DNA of 19,211 bases from UBA668 sp052034175 (GTDB lineage Bacteria > Actinomycetota > Acidimicrobiia > Acidimicrobiales > Ilumatobacteraceae). Shown one piece after another: positions 7,503 to 15,547 of this stretch. The notes beneath the pieces were generated by a model that was not told the DNA's origin, searched no databases, and saw only the letters and a program-made list of their open reading frames with translations. A program made the translations under genes and the position numbers. Where the stretch lies: contig JBPOIX010000193.1 in NCBI GenBank assembly GCA_052034175.1, forward strand, positions 1 through 19,211. The letters run 5' to 3'. Position 1 is the first letter of the stretch; each line of letters starts with the position of its first letter.

Positions 7503-8267
7503 ATGCAGTTCGACACCATCACCGTGTCCGTCGACGGGCCGCGAGGCACGCTCCAGCTCAACCGGCCGGACAAGCTCAACCCGCTCAGCAGCCACACCCT
7601 GCACGAGATCGAGCTGGCTGCCCGCTGGCTCGACGAGCACCACGATCTCAAGGTGGTGGTGGTCAGCGGTGCCGGGCGTTCGTTCTCCGCCGGGGCGGAC
7701 CTGTCGGCGTTCAGCACCGCAGCGCCGATGGAGGACCGCCAGGTCGGCTGGCGCATGGCTCGCGCGATGGACGAGATGCGCGCCGTCACCGTCGGCCGCA
7801 TCCAGGGCTGGTGCGTCGGTGGCGGGCTGGTGGTGGCAGCGGGCTGCGACCTGCGCATCGCCGCGGACACCGCCCGCTTCTCCATCCCCGAGGTGGACCT
7901 CGGCATCCCGCTGGCCTGGGGCGGCATCCCGCGCCTGGTGCGCGAGATCGGCCCGGCGCTCACCAAGGAACTGGTGATGACCTGCCGCCCGTTCGACGCC
8001 GCAGAGGCGAAGGCCGCCGGCTTCCTCAACAAGGTGGTGCCGGAAGCCGCGCTCGACGACGAGGTGGAGGCGCTCGTGCAGACGCTGCTGGCGAAGCCGA
8101 AGCTGGCGCTGCTGGAGACGAAGGCCCACGTCAACGCCGTCACCGAGAGCATGGTCGGCACCGGCCGCAGCTGGGCTGACGCCGACGGGTTGTTCGCCGG
8201 CCTACGCGACGCCGAAGGGCGCGCCAGCGCCGAGGCCTATGTGGCCCGCATGCGCCGCAAGGGCTGA
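7503..8267 (+). CDS. Enoyl-CoA hydratase/isomerase (crotonase) family protein
   Basis: A 254-residue cytoplasmic protein of typical crotonase length. Family features are LQLNRPDKLNPLSS, the oxyanion-hole segment GRSFSAGADL (about 58-67), the second oxyanion-hole loop GWCVGGGLVVAAGCDLRIA (102-120), FSIPEVDLGIPLAWGG (126-141) and the downstream LVMTCRPFDAAEAKAAGFLNKVV. Of the two catalytic glutamates of classical enoyl-CoA hydratase, the one in PEVDLG (Glu130) is present. The position equivalent to Glu144 of the rat enzyme is Val110. Simple hydration is therefore doubtful, and an isomerase, hydrolase or other crotonase reaction on an acyl-CoA is possible. ATG 7503 fits the conserved start of the fold. 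The gene stands alone, divergent from the MFS gene and convergent with the Crp-type gene 15 bp away. Confidence 0.88.
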   Translation: MQFDTITVSVDGPRGTLQLNRPDKLNPLSSHTLHEIELAARWLDEHHDLKVVVVSGAGRSFSAGADLSAFSTAAPMEDRQVGWRMARAMDEMRAVTVGRIQGWCVGGGLVVAAGCDLRIAADTARFSIPEVDLGIPLAWGGIPRLVREIGPALTKELVMTCRPFDAAEAKAAGFLNKVVPEAALDDEVEALVQTLLAKPKLALLETKAHVNAVTESMVGTGRSWADADGLFAGLRDAEGRASAEAYVARMRRKG

Positions 8268-8282
8268 GCACCGCCTGAAGGC

Positions 8283-8945
8283 CTACAGGACCTCGTACCG
8301 GGTGGCGAGGGTGCGGTGGTCGGCAAGATGCATGCGGCCGTCGTAGCGGCAGAGGGTTCCCTCGCGCTCCCATGCCCGCAGGATCTGGTTCAGCGACTGC
8401 CGGCTCACCCCGAGCAGCGCGGCCAGTTCGCCCTGCGTCACACGTTGCAGCACCGAGGGGTCGTCGAGGACGACTCGGGCGACGATGCTCTCCAATCGGT
8501 GGGAGCGTTCCATCGCCAGCCGCTTGGTGTTCTCGCGGACCAGCGCCACCAGGCCGCGCATCACACCCCGAGCGACGCTGCCGTGTGGGGGAAGTTCCGC
8601 CGAGAGGAGGTCGGCCGGGATGCGGTAGGCGGTGACCGTCCGCAGGGCGATGGCGCTCGCGGAGCGGGTGCCGCCGTCCACGACCGCCAGTTCGCCGACG
8701 AGTTCGCCGACGTCCGCGATCCGCAAGGTCGTTTCGGTCCCGTCCAGCTCGGTGACGAACAGGCGCACCATGCCGGAACGGACGAGGAAGACCGCGCCCG
8801 GGCGATCACCTTCGAGGAAGATGATGCGGCCACGCTCGAACGTCACCTCGCGCACTCCGGCGGCGAGCCGCTCGTGGGAGACGGTGGCGAGCGAGTCGAA
8901 GTAGGGGCTACGCGTGGCCACGCGGGTGAAGTCACCAGCTGCCAC
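8283..8945 (-). CDS. Crp/Fnr family cyclic-nucleotide-responsive transcriptional regulator
   Basis: A 220-residue protein with the standard two-domain layout. The N-terminal jelly-roll (about 15-115) has FERGRIIFLEGDRPGAVFLVRSGMVRL and a phosphate-binding cassette VGELAVVDGGTRSASA, keeping Glu85, Arg94 and Ser95, the positions that hold ribose and phosphate in cAMP-binding members. A dimerisation helix follows, then the winged HTH (about 169-195: VTQGELAALLGVSRQSLNQILRAWE). Iron-sulphur cysteines are absent, so cyclic-nucleotide sensing is more likely than oxygen sensing. The recognition helix reads SRQSLNQ where E. coli CRP has SRETVGR, so its target may differ from TGTGA. GTG 8945 is chosen for an ideal AGGAGG 9 nt upstream. 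The gene overlaps the nucleotide cyclase gene by 14 bp, a strong hint that it reads that enzyme's product. Confidence 0.9.
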   Translation of the reverse strand: MAAGDFTRVATRSPYFDSLATVSHERLAAGVREVTFERGRIIFLEGDRPGAVFLVRSGMVRLFVTELDGTETTLRIADVGELVGELAVVDGGTRSASAIALRTVTAYRIPADLLSAELPPHGSVARGVMRGLVALVRENTKRLAMERSHRLESIVARVVLDDPSVLQRVTQGELAALLGVSRQSLNQILRAWEREGTLCRYDGRMHLADHRTLATRYEVL

Positions 8946-11565
8946 CCGCCATCACCTCCTGACGGCTGGAGTCGACGATGTCGTGCAGGCCGGCGCGGAC
9001 GGAGGCCTCCAGCTCGGCGAACGAGACGAGGCTGCCGGCGCTGGCCCGCCGCGCAAGGTCGACGCAATCCATCATCGACAGGCGGGATGCCACCGGCGAG
9101 ACCATCGCCCCGACGAACGAGGGCGAGGCTGCGGAGGGGTGGTCCAACCGGTGGAGCAGCGCCGCGGCGTAGAACAGCGGGATCAGGTCGACGAAGGAAC
9201 GGCGCGGGTGCTTGGCATCCAGTTGCTCGAGCAGCCCTTCGGCGGCCAGCGCGGGCGCCAGTCGGGTCAGCAGCCGCGAGGCACTTCCCGGCAGCGTGAT
9301 GCGCGTCAGCGCCGGTACCCGCGGCACATCGGCCATGGCACGGCGCACCAGATGGAGCGAGAAGTCCGGGTCCGATTCCGCCATTCCCCACGCGGCACCC
9401 AGGAGGCAGGTGACCCGTGTGATGGCGACGTCGGAGGAGTCGGCCACCTCCAACGCGCGCTCGATCAGGCCGTGCGGGTCGCTGCGAGCGTCGGTGAGGC
9501 TGAAGTGATCGATGGCGGCGATGCCGATGAAGAGATCACGCGCGCTGCGGCTGAGGCGCTCGTCCCCGGCCTCCCGTACGCACACCTCCACCGAGCGGAC
9601 GAAGTCGCCGCGCCAGGCCAAGGCCATCCATCGCATCAGCCCGCCCACGCCGCACGGCTCGCGATCGTCCAGCAGCTGGACCTCATCGGCCCAGGCCTGG
9701 GTCTGCGCCGCGGTGGTGGCGCCGGCGGCGGACACGACCATCGCCACGAGCACCGCCCGGCGGTGCCGGAAGTCGGCCGTCGGCACATCGAGCAGCGGTC
9801 GGACGAAGTCGGCGAGGTCGCTGCGGCCGAGCAGGAAGAAGGCCACGGGCCACCCGCAGAGACGGCCGGCGAGGTCGCCGGAGCGGATGCGGGCCGCGAA
9901 CATGATCGCGTCACGCCAGTTGTCCGCCTCGCGTTCGAGGCGGAGCGAGTTCCGTTCCGCCAGCGCCGAGCCGGGAACGCTGTCCGGCAGGTCGGTGAGG
10001 GTGGTGATCCACTCGGCGTGGGCCATCGCCGCGGCCGCACGGTCGCCGCGCTCGTCAAGCTGTTCCAGCGCGTAGGCGCGCATCGTCTCCAGCATCCGGT
10101 AGCGGGTACCGGTCGGGAGCAGCTCGGCGGAGATCATGCTCTTCGTCACGAGCGAGGTGATCACCTCGGTGGCCGTCATCTCGTCCAGCCCGAGTGCCGC
10201 AGCGACATGGTGCACTGCATCCAGCTCGGCGCCGTTGGAGAACACAGCCAGCCACTGGAACAGCCGCTGCTCCTGGTCGGTCAGCAAGCGGTAGGACCAG
10301 TCGATCGTGGCGCGCATCGTGCCGTGACGGTCCAGCGCCCGGCGGCGGCCACCGCTGAGCACGCTGAAGCGGTCGTCGAGCGCATCGACGATCGCCGGCA
10401 CGCCCAACGAGGCCGCACGCGCCGCCGCCAGTTCGATGGCGAGGGGAATGCCGTCGAGGCGGCGGCAGATGTGTTCGAGGAGGTGCCGATCGAGCGAGTG
10501 CGGCTCGCACCCGGCGGCTTGAGCGCGTTGGCGAAACAGCTCCACCGCCGTGGTCGACGCATCGAGCGAACGCACGACCACCACATGTTCACCGACCAGA
10601 TCGAGTGCTTCACGGCTGGTGACGATGACGGACAGCTGGGGGCATTCCGTCGTCAGGGTGTCGACGAGCTCCGCGGCGCTGTCGACCACATGCTCGCAGT
10701 TGTCGATCACCAGCACGGTCCGTTCGCCGGCCAGCAGCGCGCAGGCGGTGGCCACCGGCTCGGTGACGGCACTGGCGCCGAGCGCCAGCGCGATCGCGTC
10801 GGCTACGTCGTCCGGGTCGGCCACGTTGGCCAGTTCCACGAACCACACGTGCGACACGAGGGCGAGGAGGTCGGTCGCGCATTGGATGGCCAGGCGCGTC
10901 TTGCCGACCCCTCCGACCCCGGTGAGGGTGACGATCCGGTGGCGGCGCACGAGCTCGATCACTCGCTCGACATCGTGTTCGCGCCCGACCAGCGACGACC
11001 GTTGCACCGGCAGGTTGTTCGAGTAGCTCGTGAGCCCGCGCACGGTGGGAAAGGAGCCGCCGAGATCCGGGTGAACGACCTGCCAGAGGCGCTCGGGCTC
11101 CACCAGGTCGCGGAGGTGATGGGTGCCGAGGTCGACCAGTTCCACCGGGCACGGCCCGCTGCGGACCAGCGACGCGGCGACGTCGGAGAGGAGGATCTGC
11201 CCGCCGTGCCCTGCGGCCATGATGCGCGCCGCACGGTTCACCGGGCGGCCACGGAAGTCGCCGTCCACCCTGGTGACCTCGCCGGTGTGGATGCCCATCC
11301 GCACGGACAGGCCGATCGACGGCATCCGCTGCTGCGCCGAGATCGCCGCCCGGACCGCGGCGTCCGCCGAGCCGAACGCGGCGGCAATCCCGTCGCCCAT
11401 CGTGGCGAAGACCTCGCCGGAGTCGGCCTCGACGCACTCGCGCAAGAGCGCGAAGTGGCGATCGACGAGCGAGCTCATCGCCAGGGATTCCTCCCACTGG
11501 CGAGTCGACCCTTCGATGTCGGTGAACAGGAACGTCTGGGTGGTGTGCACCTCGGTCTCCGTCAT
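8932..11565 (-). CDS. Class III nucleotide cyclase fused to NB-ARC/AAA ATPase and helical repeats (no LuxR HTH)
   Basis: An 877-residue cytoplasmic signalling protein. Residues 10-165 form a class III cyclase domain: metal-binding Asp16 in FLFTDIEGST, Asp58 in ATMGDG, Asp103, and transition-state residues Asn110 and Arg114 in VNRAARI, so it looks catalytically competent. The usual purine-selecting Lys just before TxGDG is Ala54, so ATP/GTP preference is open. An LVGRE segment (about 192-196) opens an NB-ARC/AAA module with Walker A GVGGVGKT (216-223) and Walker B LVIDN (Asp288), followed by SREALD and LDGIPLAIELAAAR. The C-terminal half is alpha-helical, probably repeats. In mycobacterial relatives such as Rv1358 and Rv2488c a LuxR HTH ends the chain; here none is present. 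ATG 11565 overlaps the upstream LuxR-type gene's stop by 4 bp. Confidence 0.9.
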   Translation of the reverse strand: MTETEVHTTQTFLFTDIEGSTRQWEESLAMSSLVDRHFALLRECVEADSGEVFATMGDGIAAAFGSADAAVRAAISAQQRMPSIGLSVRMGIHTGEVTRVDGDFRGRPVNRAARIMAAGHGGQILLSDVAASLVRSGPCPVELVDLGTHHLRDLVEPERLWQVVHPDLGGSFPTVRGLTSYSNNLPVQRSSLVGREHDVERVIELVRRHRIVTLTGVGGVGKTRLAIQCATDLLALVSHVWFVELANVADPDDVADAIALALGASAVTEPVATACALLAGERTVLVIDNCEHVVDSAAELVDTLTTECPQLSVIVTSREALDLVGEHVVVVRSLDASTTAVELFRQRAQAAGCEPHSLDRHLLEHICRRLDGIPLAIELAAARAASLGVPAIVDALDDRFSVLSGGRRRALDRHGTMRATIDWSYRLLTDQEQRLFQWLAVFSNGAELDAVHHVAAALGLDEMTATEVITSLVTKSMISAELLPTGTRYRMLETMRAYALEQLDERGDRAAAAMAHAEWITTLTDLPDSVPGSALAERNSLRLEREADNWRDAIMFAARIRSGDLAGRLCGWPVAFFLLGRSDLADFVRPLLDVPTADFRHRRAVLVAMVVSAAGATTAAQTQAWADEVQLLDDREPCGVGGLMRWMALAWRGDFVRSVEVCVREAGDERLSRSARDLFIGIAAIDHFSLTDARSDPHGLIERALEVADSSDVAITRVTCLLGAAWGMAESDPDFSLHLVRRAMADVPRVPALTRITLPGSASRLLTRLAPALAAEGLLEQLDAKHPRRSFVDLIPLFYAAALLHRLDHPSAASPSFVGAMVSPVASRLSMMDCVDLARRASAGSLVSFAELEASVRAGLHDIVDSSRQEVMAGGSW
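8955..8960 (-). promoter_or_regulatory. Strong ribosome binding site deciding the Crp/Fnr start
   Basis: AGGAGG on the minus strand lies inside the end of the cyclase gene, 9 nt before the GTG at 8945. It fixes this GTG as the start and is the best Shine-Dalgarno sequence I found in the window. Confidence 0.7.
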
Positions 11566-14339
11566 TGGTGGGACCGCCGAATCACTGCCGCCGCCAACTC
11601 TGCTCGATTGCTGATCCCGAGCTTGCGAAACACGTGGACGAGGTGGGTCTTCACCGTCGCCCGCGACATCAGCAACCGTTCGGCGATCTGCGGGTTGCTG
11701 AGGCCCTCGGCCACCTGCTCGATCACCTGCAACTCGGTCGGTGTCAGGCTGTCCCAACCCTGCGCAGGGCGCAGCCGCTCGCCGCGCATCCGTTGGGCCA
11801 GCTCCACCGCATCGTCCAGCGACAGCGCCGCGCCTTCCTGCCAGCCGTCGTCGGCGCGCAGGGTGGGGAGCGCCGCGTCGAGTGCCTGTGCCCGATGGGG
11901 GAAGCGGTAGCGCACCATCATCTCGTCGCGGGCGATGGCGCAGGCGCTGAGTAGGCGCGCCGCCTCGCGAGGGCGCGCCGCGGCGTGCAGCAGGGTGGCG
12001 ATGACCTCGAGGGTGTCGACGACGAGCGGGCGCAGCCCCGCGTCGGCGGCGATTGCCAGAGCTCGGTGCGCGAGATCCAGCGCGGCCACCAGGTCTCGCT
12101 CGCCGTCGCACTCGGCGTGGACGAGCAGGGCAATCGATTCCAAGTATGGCGCCGATGTCTCACGGCAGACCTCGAGAAGCCGTTCCGCGGCTCGCCGCGC
12201 CGCCGCGTGGTCGGCCCGCGCCATCTCTGTCTGGGCCAGCAGCGCCACCAGACGCCACGAGGTGAAGAGGTCGGGTTCGCGCTCGGCGAAGACGTCGCAG
12301 GCATCGTCCAGATCGCCTGCCAGCAGATGGGCGACGCCACGAGCCATCGAGTCGGCGGAGCGGAAGCCGGCCGGCAGCGCATCCAGCCCGAAGTCCGACG
12401 GGCGGAGCTCCTCCAGGAGGGACGGGCTGCCAAGTGCGAGCGCCGCCCCGGCGACGGCGAACGTCAACAACACCCGGTCCAGCACCGCACCGAGCCGCGT
12501 CTCGAGCATCGTCTGCGTCTCGTTGACGAGCGCGATCGCCGCCTGCAGCTCCCCGCGGGATTGGGCCGCGAGGGAGCGGATCAGCATCGCCCGTGCGCTG
12601 GTGAGCGGCTCGAGGAAGGCCATCGCCTCGTCGAGCCGACCCGCGCTGACGAGCATCAACCCGCTGCCCTGGCACGCGTTCCACACGGTCGACCACTCGC
12701 CGAGTTCGGCTGCCTCGGCACTGACGGCCTCGATCTCCCGCAGCACCTCCGGCCGCGGCCCCTGGAACATCACGAGCATCAGCAGGCGTGCAATCTCCAG
12801 GCGCAGGGCCGAGCGGCGATCACCGGCGGCGGTGGCCCGAGCCGTGGCGTCCTGGCGGAGGACGGCGAACTGCTGGTCGCCGGCGTTGGTGCGCACGGCG
12901 TGCATGCGCAGCATCGCGTACAACCACTCCTCAGACTCCCGATCGCCGGCCACGAGCGCCGGCATGCCGTAGCGGGCGGAGTCGTTCACGCGTTGCCGCA
13001 TCGCCCAATAGTCGCCAAGGCCTGCCACGAGCCGCAGCGACAACGGGCTGCCGGCTGGGACCCAGTCGATCGCGCTGGCGCAGTTCGGCCACTCGGGGTC
13101 GACGATGCCGAGTTCGCGCAGGCGGCCGGTCCACCACTCGTTCACGTCAGAAGCCCTGTCCGAGGTGACCAGATCGCCCAGCCAGCGGGCAAACCAGGTG
13201 GCGTGGGCGTCGCGCGCCCGGGCCAGTTCGTCGGTCTCCAGCAGCCGCTGCATGGCATAGGAGCGGATGGTCTCGAGCATCGAGTAGCGGTCGCTGTTGT
13301 CGTCCAGTTGCACGAGGCTCTTGTCGACGAGGCGGCCGACGATGTCGGCGATGTCGTACGCGTCGACATCCTCGAACGAGCCGATCACGGCCTCCGCGGC
13401 GCGAGTGGTGAAGCCGGCGACGAACACGCCGAGCCTGCGGAATGCGGCGCGCTCCGCCTGGTCGAGGAGCCCTTCGCTCCATGCGACGGAGGCTTGCAGC
13501 GTCTGCTGCCTGGCCAGCAGCGTCCGCGGGCCACCAGCGAGCAGCCGGAAGCGGTCGTCCAGTTGGGACGCGATCCGTTCGGGCGGCATCGTGCGCACTC
13601 GGGCGGCGGCCAGCTCGATTGCCAGCGGCAACCCGTCCAGGCGACCACAGATCTGGGCGATCGCCGCGGCGTTGGAGTCGGTGATCGCGAAGCCGCGGCG
13701 GACGCGCCCCGCCCGGTCGGCGAACAGGCGGATCGCGTCGAACTCACCGATCGCGGCAGCGGACAGCTCAACCAGGTCGGTCGGCGGCGTGGCCAGCGAC
13801 GGCACACGCCACACCATCTCGCCGGCGACGCCGATCGGCTCGCGGCTGGTGCTCAGCACGCTGGCCTGGGGCACACGGCGGACGACCGCGGCCACGAACT
13901 CCGACGTCGCCGCGAGCACGTGCTCTGCGTTGTCGAGCACGAGCAGCATGGGTGGCCGCCCGAGCAGGAGGCGAACGATGCTGTCCATCCCGGCCTCGCC
14001 CGGTGACTCGACGATGTCGAGCAGGTCGATGATGGTCGCCAGGACGTCGTCGTGTTCGGTGCACGACGCCAGATCCACCCAGATCACTCCACCGGGAAAG
14101 CGGCGCAGCACACGACCGGCGACTTCGCCGGCGAGGCGCGTCTTGCCGCATCCGCCGGAGCCCGTCAGCGTCACGACCCGTTCGGTCTCGAGCAGGTCGG
14201 CCAGTTCCACCAGTTCGACCTCGCGCCCGATCAAGGGCGTGAGCGGTATCGGCGGCACGCGTCGGTAGGTCACGGAGTGCTCACGACCGACGTGGAGCCA
14301 CCAACCGGGAGTGGCAGGAGTGTTCATCAGCGGCATCAT
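11562..14339 (-). CDS. NB-ARC/AAA ATPase - helical repeat - LuxR-type transcriptional regulator
   Basis: About 925 residues. After a short N-terminus, PLIGREVEL (about 35-43) starts the ATPase, with Walker A GSGGCGKT (60-67), Walker B LLVLDN (Asp136), STSREP and LDGLPLAIELAAAR. This is the same module as in the downstream cyclase protein, so the two are paralogues over this region. A long TPR-like helical domain follows. The C-terminus is a LuxR/NarL HTH (LTPTELQVIEQVAEGLSNPQIAERLLMSRATVKTH, about 865-915). It is a large STAND-type activator whose ligand is unknown. Start choice is uncertain: ATG 14339 has a weak GGGA, and in-frame alternatives are GTG 14387 and ATGs at 14363 and 14327. The cyclase gene is coupled to it by a 4-bp overlap, and the cyclic-nucleotide-binding gene lies just upstream. 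Confidence 0.88.
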   Translation of the reverse strand: MMPLMNTPATPGWWLHVGREHSVTYRRVPPIPLTPLIGREVELVELADLLETERVVTLTGSGGCGKTRLAGEVAGRVLRRFPGGVIWVDLASCTEHDDVLATIIDLLDIVESPGEAGMDSIVRLLLGRPPMLLVLDNAEHVLAATSEFVAAVVRRVPQASVLSTSREPIGVAGEMVWRVPSLATPPTDLVELSAAAIGEFDAIRLFADRAGRVRRGFAITDSNAAAIAQICGRLDGLPLAIELAAARVRTMPPERIASQLDDRFRLLAGGPRTLLARQQTLQASVAWSEGLLDQAERAAFRRLGVFVAGFTTRAAEAVIGSFEDVDAYDIADIVGRLVDKSLVQLDDNSDRYSMLETIRSYAMQRLLETDELARARDAHATWFARWLGDLVTSDRASDVNEWWTGRLRELGIVDPEWPNCASAIDWVPAGSPLSLRLVAGLGDYWAMRQRVNDSARYGMPALVAGDRESEEWLYAMLRMHAVRTNAGDQQFAVLRQDATARATAAGDRRSALRLEIARLLMLVMFQGPRPEVLREIEAVSAEAAELGEWSTVWNACQGSGLMLVSAGRLDEAMAFLEPLTSARAMLIRSLAAQSRGELQAAIALVNETQTMLETRLGAVLDRVLLTFAVAGAALALGSPSLLEELRPSDFGLDALPAGFRSADSMARGVAHLLAGDLDDACDVFAEREPDLFTSWRLVALLAQTEMARADHAAARRAAERLLEVCRETSAPYLESIALLVHAECDGERDLVAALDLAHRALAIAADAGLRPLVVDTLEVIATLLHAAARPREAARLLSACAIARDEMMVRYRFPHRAQALDAALPTLRADDGWQEGAALSLDDAVELAQRMRGERLRPAQGWDSLTPTELQVIEQVAEGLSNPQIAERLLMSRATVKTHLVHVFRKLGISNRAELAAAVIRRSHQ

Positions 14340-14394
14340 TGTCCCGCATTCGCCGACGAACATCGTCCAAGTGGTTGAGTTCCGCACAGACGGC

Positions 14395-14410
14395 TGTCAA
14401 CCAGTTGACG
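14395..14410. promoter_or_regulatory. Candidate operator palindrome upstream of the LuxR-type gene
   Basis: TGTCA-ACCAGT-TGACG contains the perfect inverted repeat GTCAAC-CA-GTTGAC (14396-14409) and covers the stop codon of the cyclic-nucleotide-binding gene. The 5-6-5 geometry is that of Crp/Fnr sites. A related 16-bp site lies before the ABC permease gene. Regulation is inferred. Confidence 0.35.
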
Positions 14411-14843
14411 CGGGCCGGGGGGCGGAGTCCGGTCGAATCGAGCGCACGCGCTGCGCCATTCCCACCAGCAGCCGATGCGCCACGGTGGGGCACTCCTCGA
14501 TGATCTCGCGGAACTCCCGCTCGTGGCAGACCACCGCCACGAGCTCCGTCGCCGCCAGCACGGTGGCCGTCCGAGCACCGTGGTCGAGGACGGAGATCTC
14601 GCCGAACACGTCGCCGCGTCCGAGGCGGGCGACCTCGACGTTCCCCTGCCGCACGACGGCCACCCCCTCCAGGATCACGCCGAACTCGTTGCCGCTGATG
14701 CCCTCACGGGTGAGGATGGCCCCCGGCGAGGCGCGGTGCAGGCTGCTGCGGCGGGCGATGAAGCGAAGTTCCAGTTCCGTGCAACCGACGAACGGGGCGA
14801 GCGTCCGCAACCGGGTGACCGCAGGGTCCGGCGCCGCCCTCAC
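14397..14843 (-). CDS. Stand-alone cyclic nucleotide-binding domain protein
   Basis: A 148-residue protein made of one cNMP-binding jelly-roll. Recognisable elements are LAPFVGCTELELRFIARRSSLHRASPGAILTREG (about 15-48), NEFGVILEGVAVV and the phosphate-binding cassette FGEISVLDHGARTATV. The cassette retains Glu82 for ribose and Arg91-Thr92 for the cyclic phosphate, so ligand binding is likely. The C-terminal helix ends around residue 137, and there is no HTH, kinase, channel or other output domain. GTG 14843 overlaps the stop of the ABC ATPase gene (GTGA, 4 bp), so it is translated with the transporter. A simple inference is that it adjusts the ABC transporter, or another partner in the run, when the cyclase next door is active. 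A cytoplasmic buffer of cyclic nucleotide is the alternative. Confidence 0.86.
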   Translation of the reverse strand: MRAAPDPAVTRLRTLAPFVGCTELELRFIARRSSLHRASPGAILTREGISGNEFGVILEGVAVVRQGNVEVARLGRGDVFGEISVLDHGARTATVLAATELVAVVCHEREFREIIEECPTVAHRLLVGMAQRVRSIRPDSAPRPASTG

Positions 14844-15547
14844 GACGCGACCCCGAGGGCGGGGGCGTCGGCGGCATCCCATGCCGCGTGCATGTCCAGC
14901 ACCCGGTCTGCGATTCGGCCGATGCGATCGTCGTGGGTTGCCACCAGCAAGGTGCGACCCTCGTCGGCGAGGGAGCGCAGCAACGTCAGGATGCCGTCCA
15001 CCTGCAGGTGGTCGAGGTGGGCGGTGGGTTCGTCGGCAAGCAGCAACGGCGCCTCGGTGACGATGGCCCGGGCGATGGCGACTCGCTGCTGTTGGCCGCC
15101 GCTGAGCTGTGCGGGCCGGTGGTAGAGCTGGGCGCCGAGCCCCACCCGCCGCAGCGCATGGACCGCGTGGGCGCGAGCCAGGCGGGTCGCTGCACCATTC
15201 GCACGGAGCGGCACCATCACGTTCTCCACGGCCTGCAGGCTCGGCACCAGGTTGAACGACTGGAAGGCGATGCCGACTCGTTGACGACGGTGGGCCACCA
15301 GCGCGGCCGCGCCCATGCCCGCCAGCTCGTGCCCGGCCACGCGCACCGAGCCACTGGTCACGGGGAGCAGCCCGCCGACGCACGAGAGCAGCGACGTCTT
15401 CCCGCAGCCGGAGGGGCCCAACAGCATCGTCAACGAGCCGGCACCGGCCGTGAAGGACAAGCCGTCGATCGGGCGGGATCGTTCGGGGCCGTTGGTGTAC
15501 TCGATCACGAGGTCGCGAACGGCGAGTGGTTGGGTGGTGGTCTGCAT
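14840..15547 (-). CDS. ABC transporter ATP-binding protein (MacB/LolD type)
   Basis: A 235-residue nucleotide-binding subunit. It shows Walker A GPSGCGKTS (44-52), the Q-loop in FQSFNLVPSLQAVENVMVPL (Gln96; this stretch is characteristic of the MacB/LolD/FtsE group), signature LSGGQQQRVAIARA (148-161), Walker B LLLADEPTAHLD (168-179) and the H-loop His205 in ATHD. All catalytic positions are intact. By family it energises a MacB-like permease that works by mechanotransmission rather than forming an import channel. ATG 15547 shares one base with the stop of the permease gene, so the pair is translationally coupled. Its own stop overlaps the cNMP-binding gene by 4 bp. Confidence 0.93.
   Translation of the reverse strand: MQTTTQPLAVRDLVIEYTNGPERSRPIDGLSFTAGAGSLTMLLGPSGCGKTSLLSCVGGLLPVTSGSVRVAGHELAGMGAAALVAHRRQRVGIAFQSFNLVPSLQAVENVMVPLRANGAATRLARAHAVHALRRVGLGAQLYHRPAQLSGGQQQRVAIARAIVTEAPLLLADEPTAHLDHLQVDGILTLLRSLADEGRTLLVATHDDRIGRIADRVLDMHAAWDAADAPALGVAS

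Noticed and set aside
7488..7504. GGTGTC-N5-GGCACC imperfect repeat before the crotonase gene
   Set aside because: Short and with a mismatch; it coincides with the -10 region and could easily arise by chance in this GC-rich DNA.
8914..11910. Very long plus-strand open frame (998 codons) opposite the cyclase gene
   Set aside because: It is His/Arg/Gly-rich with no recognisable domain and is antisense to a well-supported gene; it is a high-GC shadow frame.
11566..12111. 182-residue N-terminal extension of the cyclase protein
   Set aside because: It is Arg/Ala/Gly-rich sequence out of frame within the LuxR-type gene; the 4-bp overlap start at 11565 fits the cyclase domain.
11985..14006. Long plus-strand open frame (673 codons) opposite the LuxR-type gene
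   Set aside because: Composition is that of an antisense shadow, with no motifs; the minus-strand Walker and HTH motifs explain the sequence.
14395..14410. Palindrome read as a terminator of the cNMP-binding gene
   Set aside because: The stem is short and AT-containing with no T-run, and the same-strand LuxR-type gene follows at once; an operator is more plausible.
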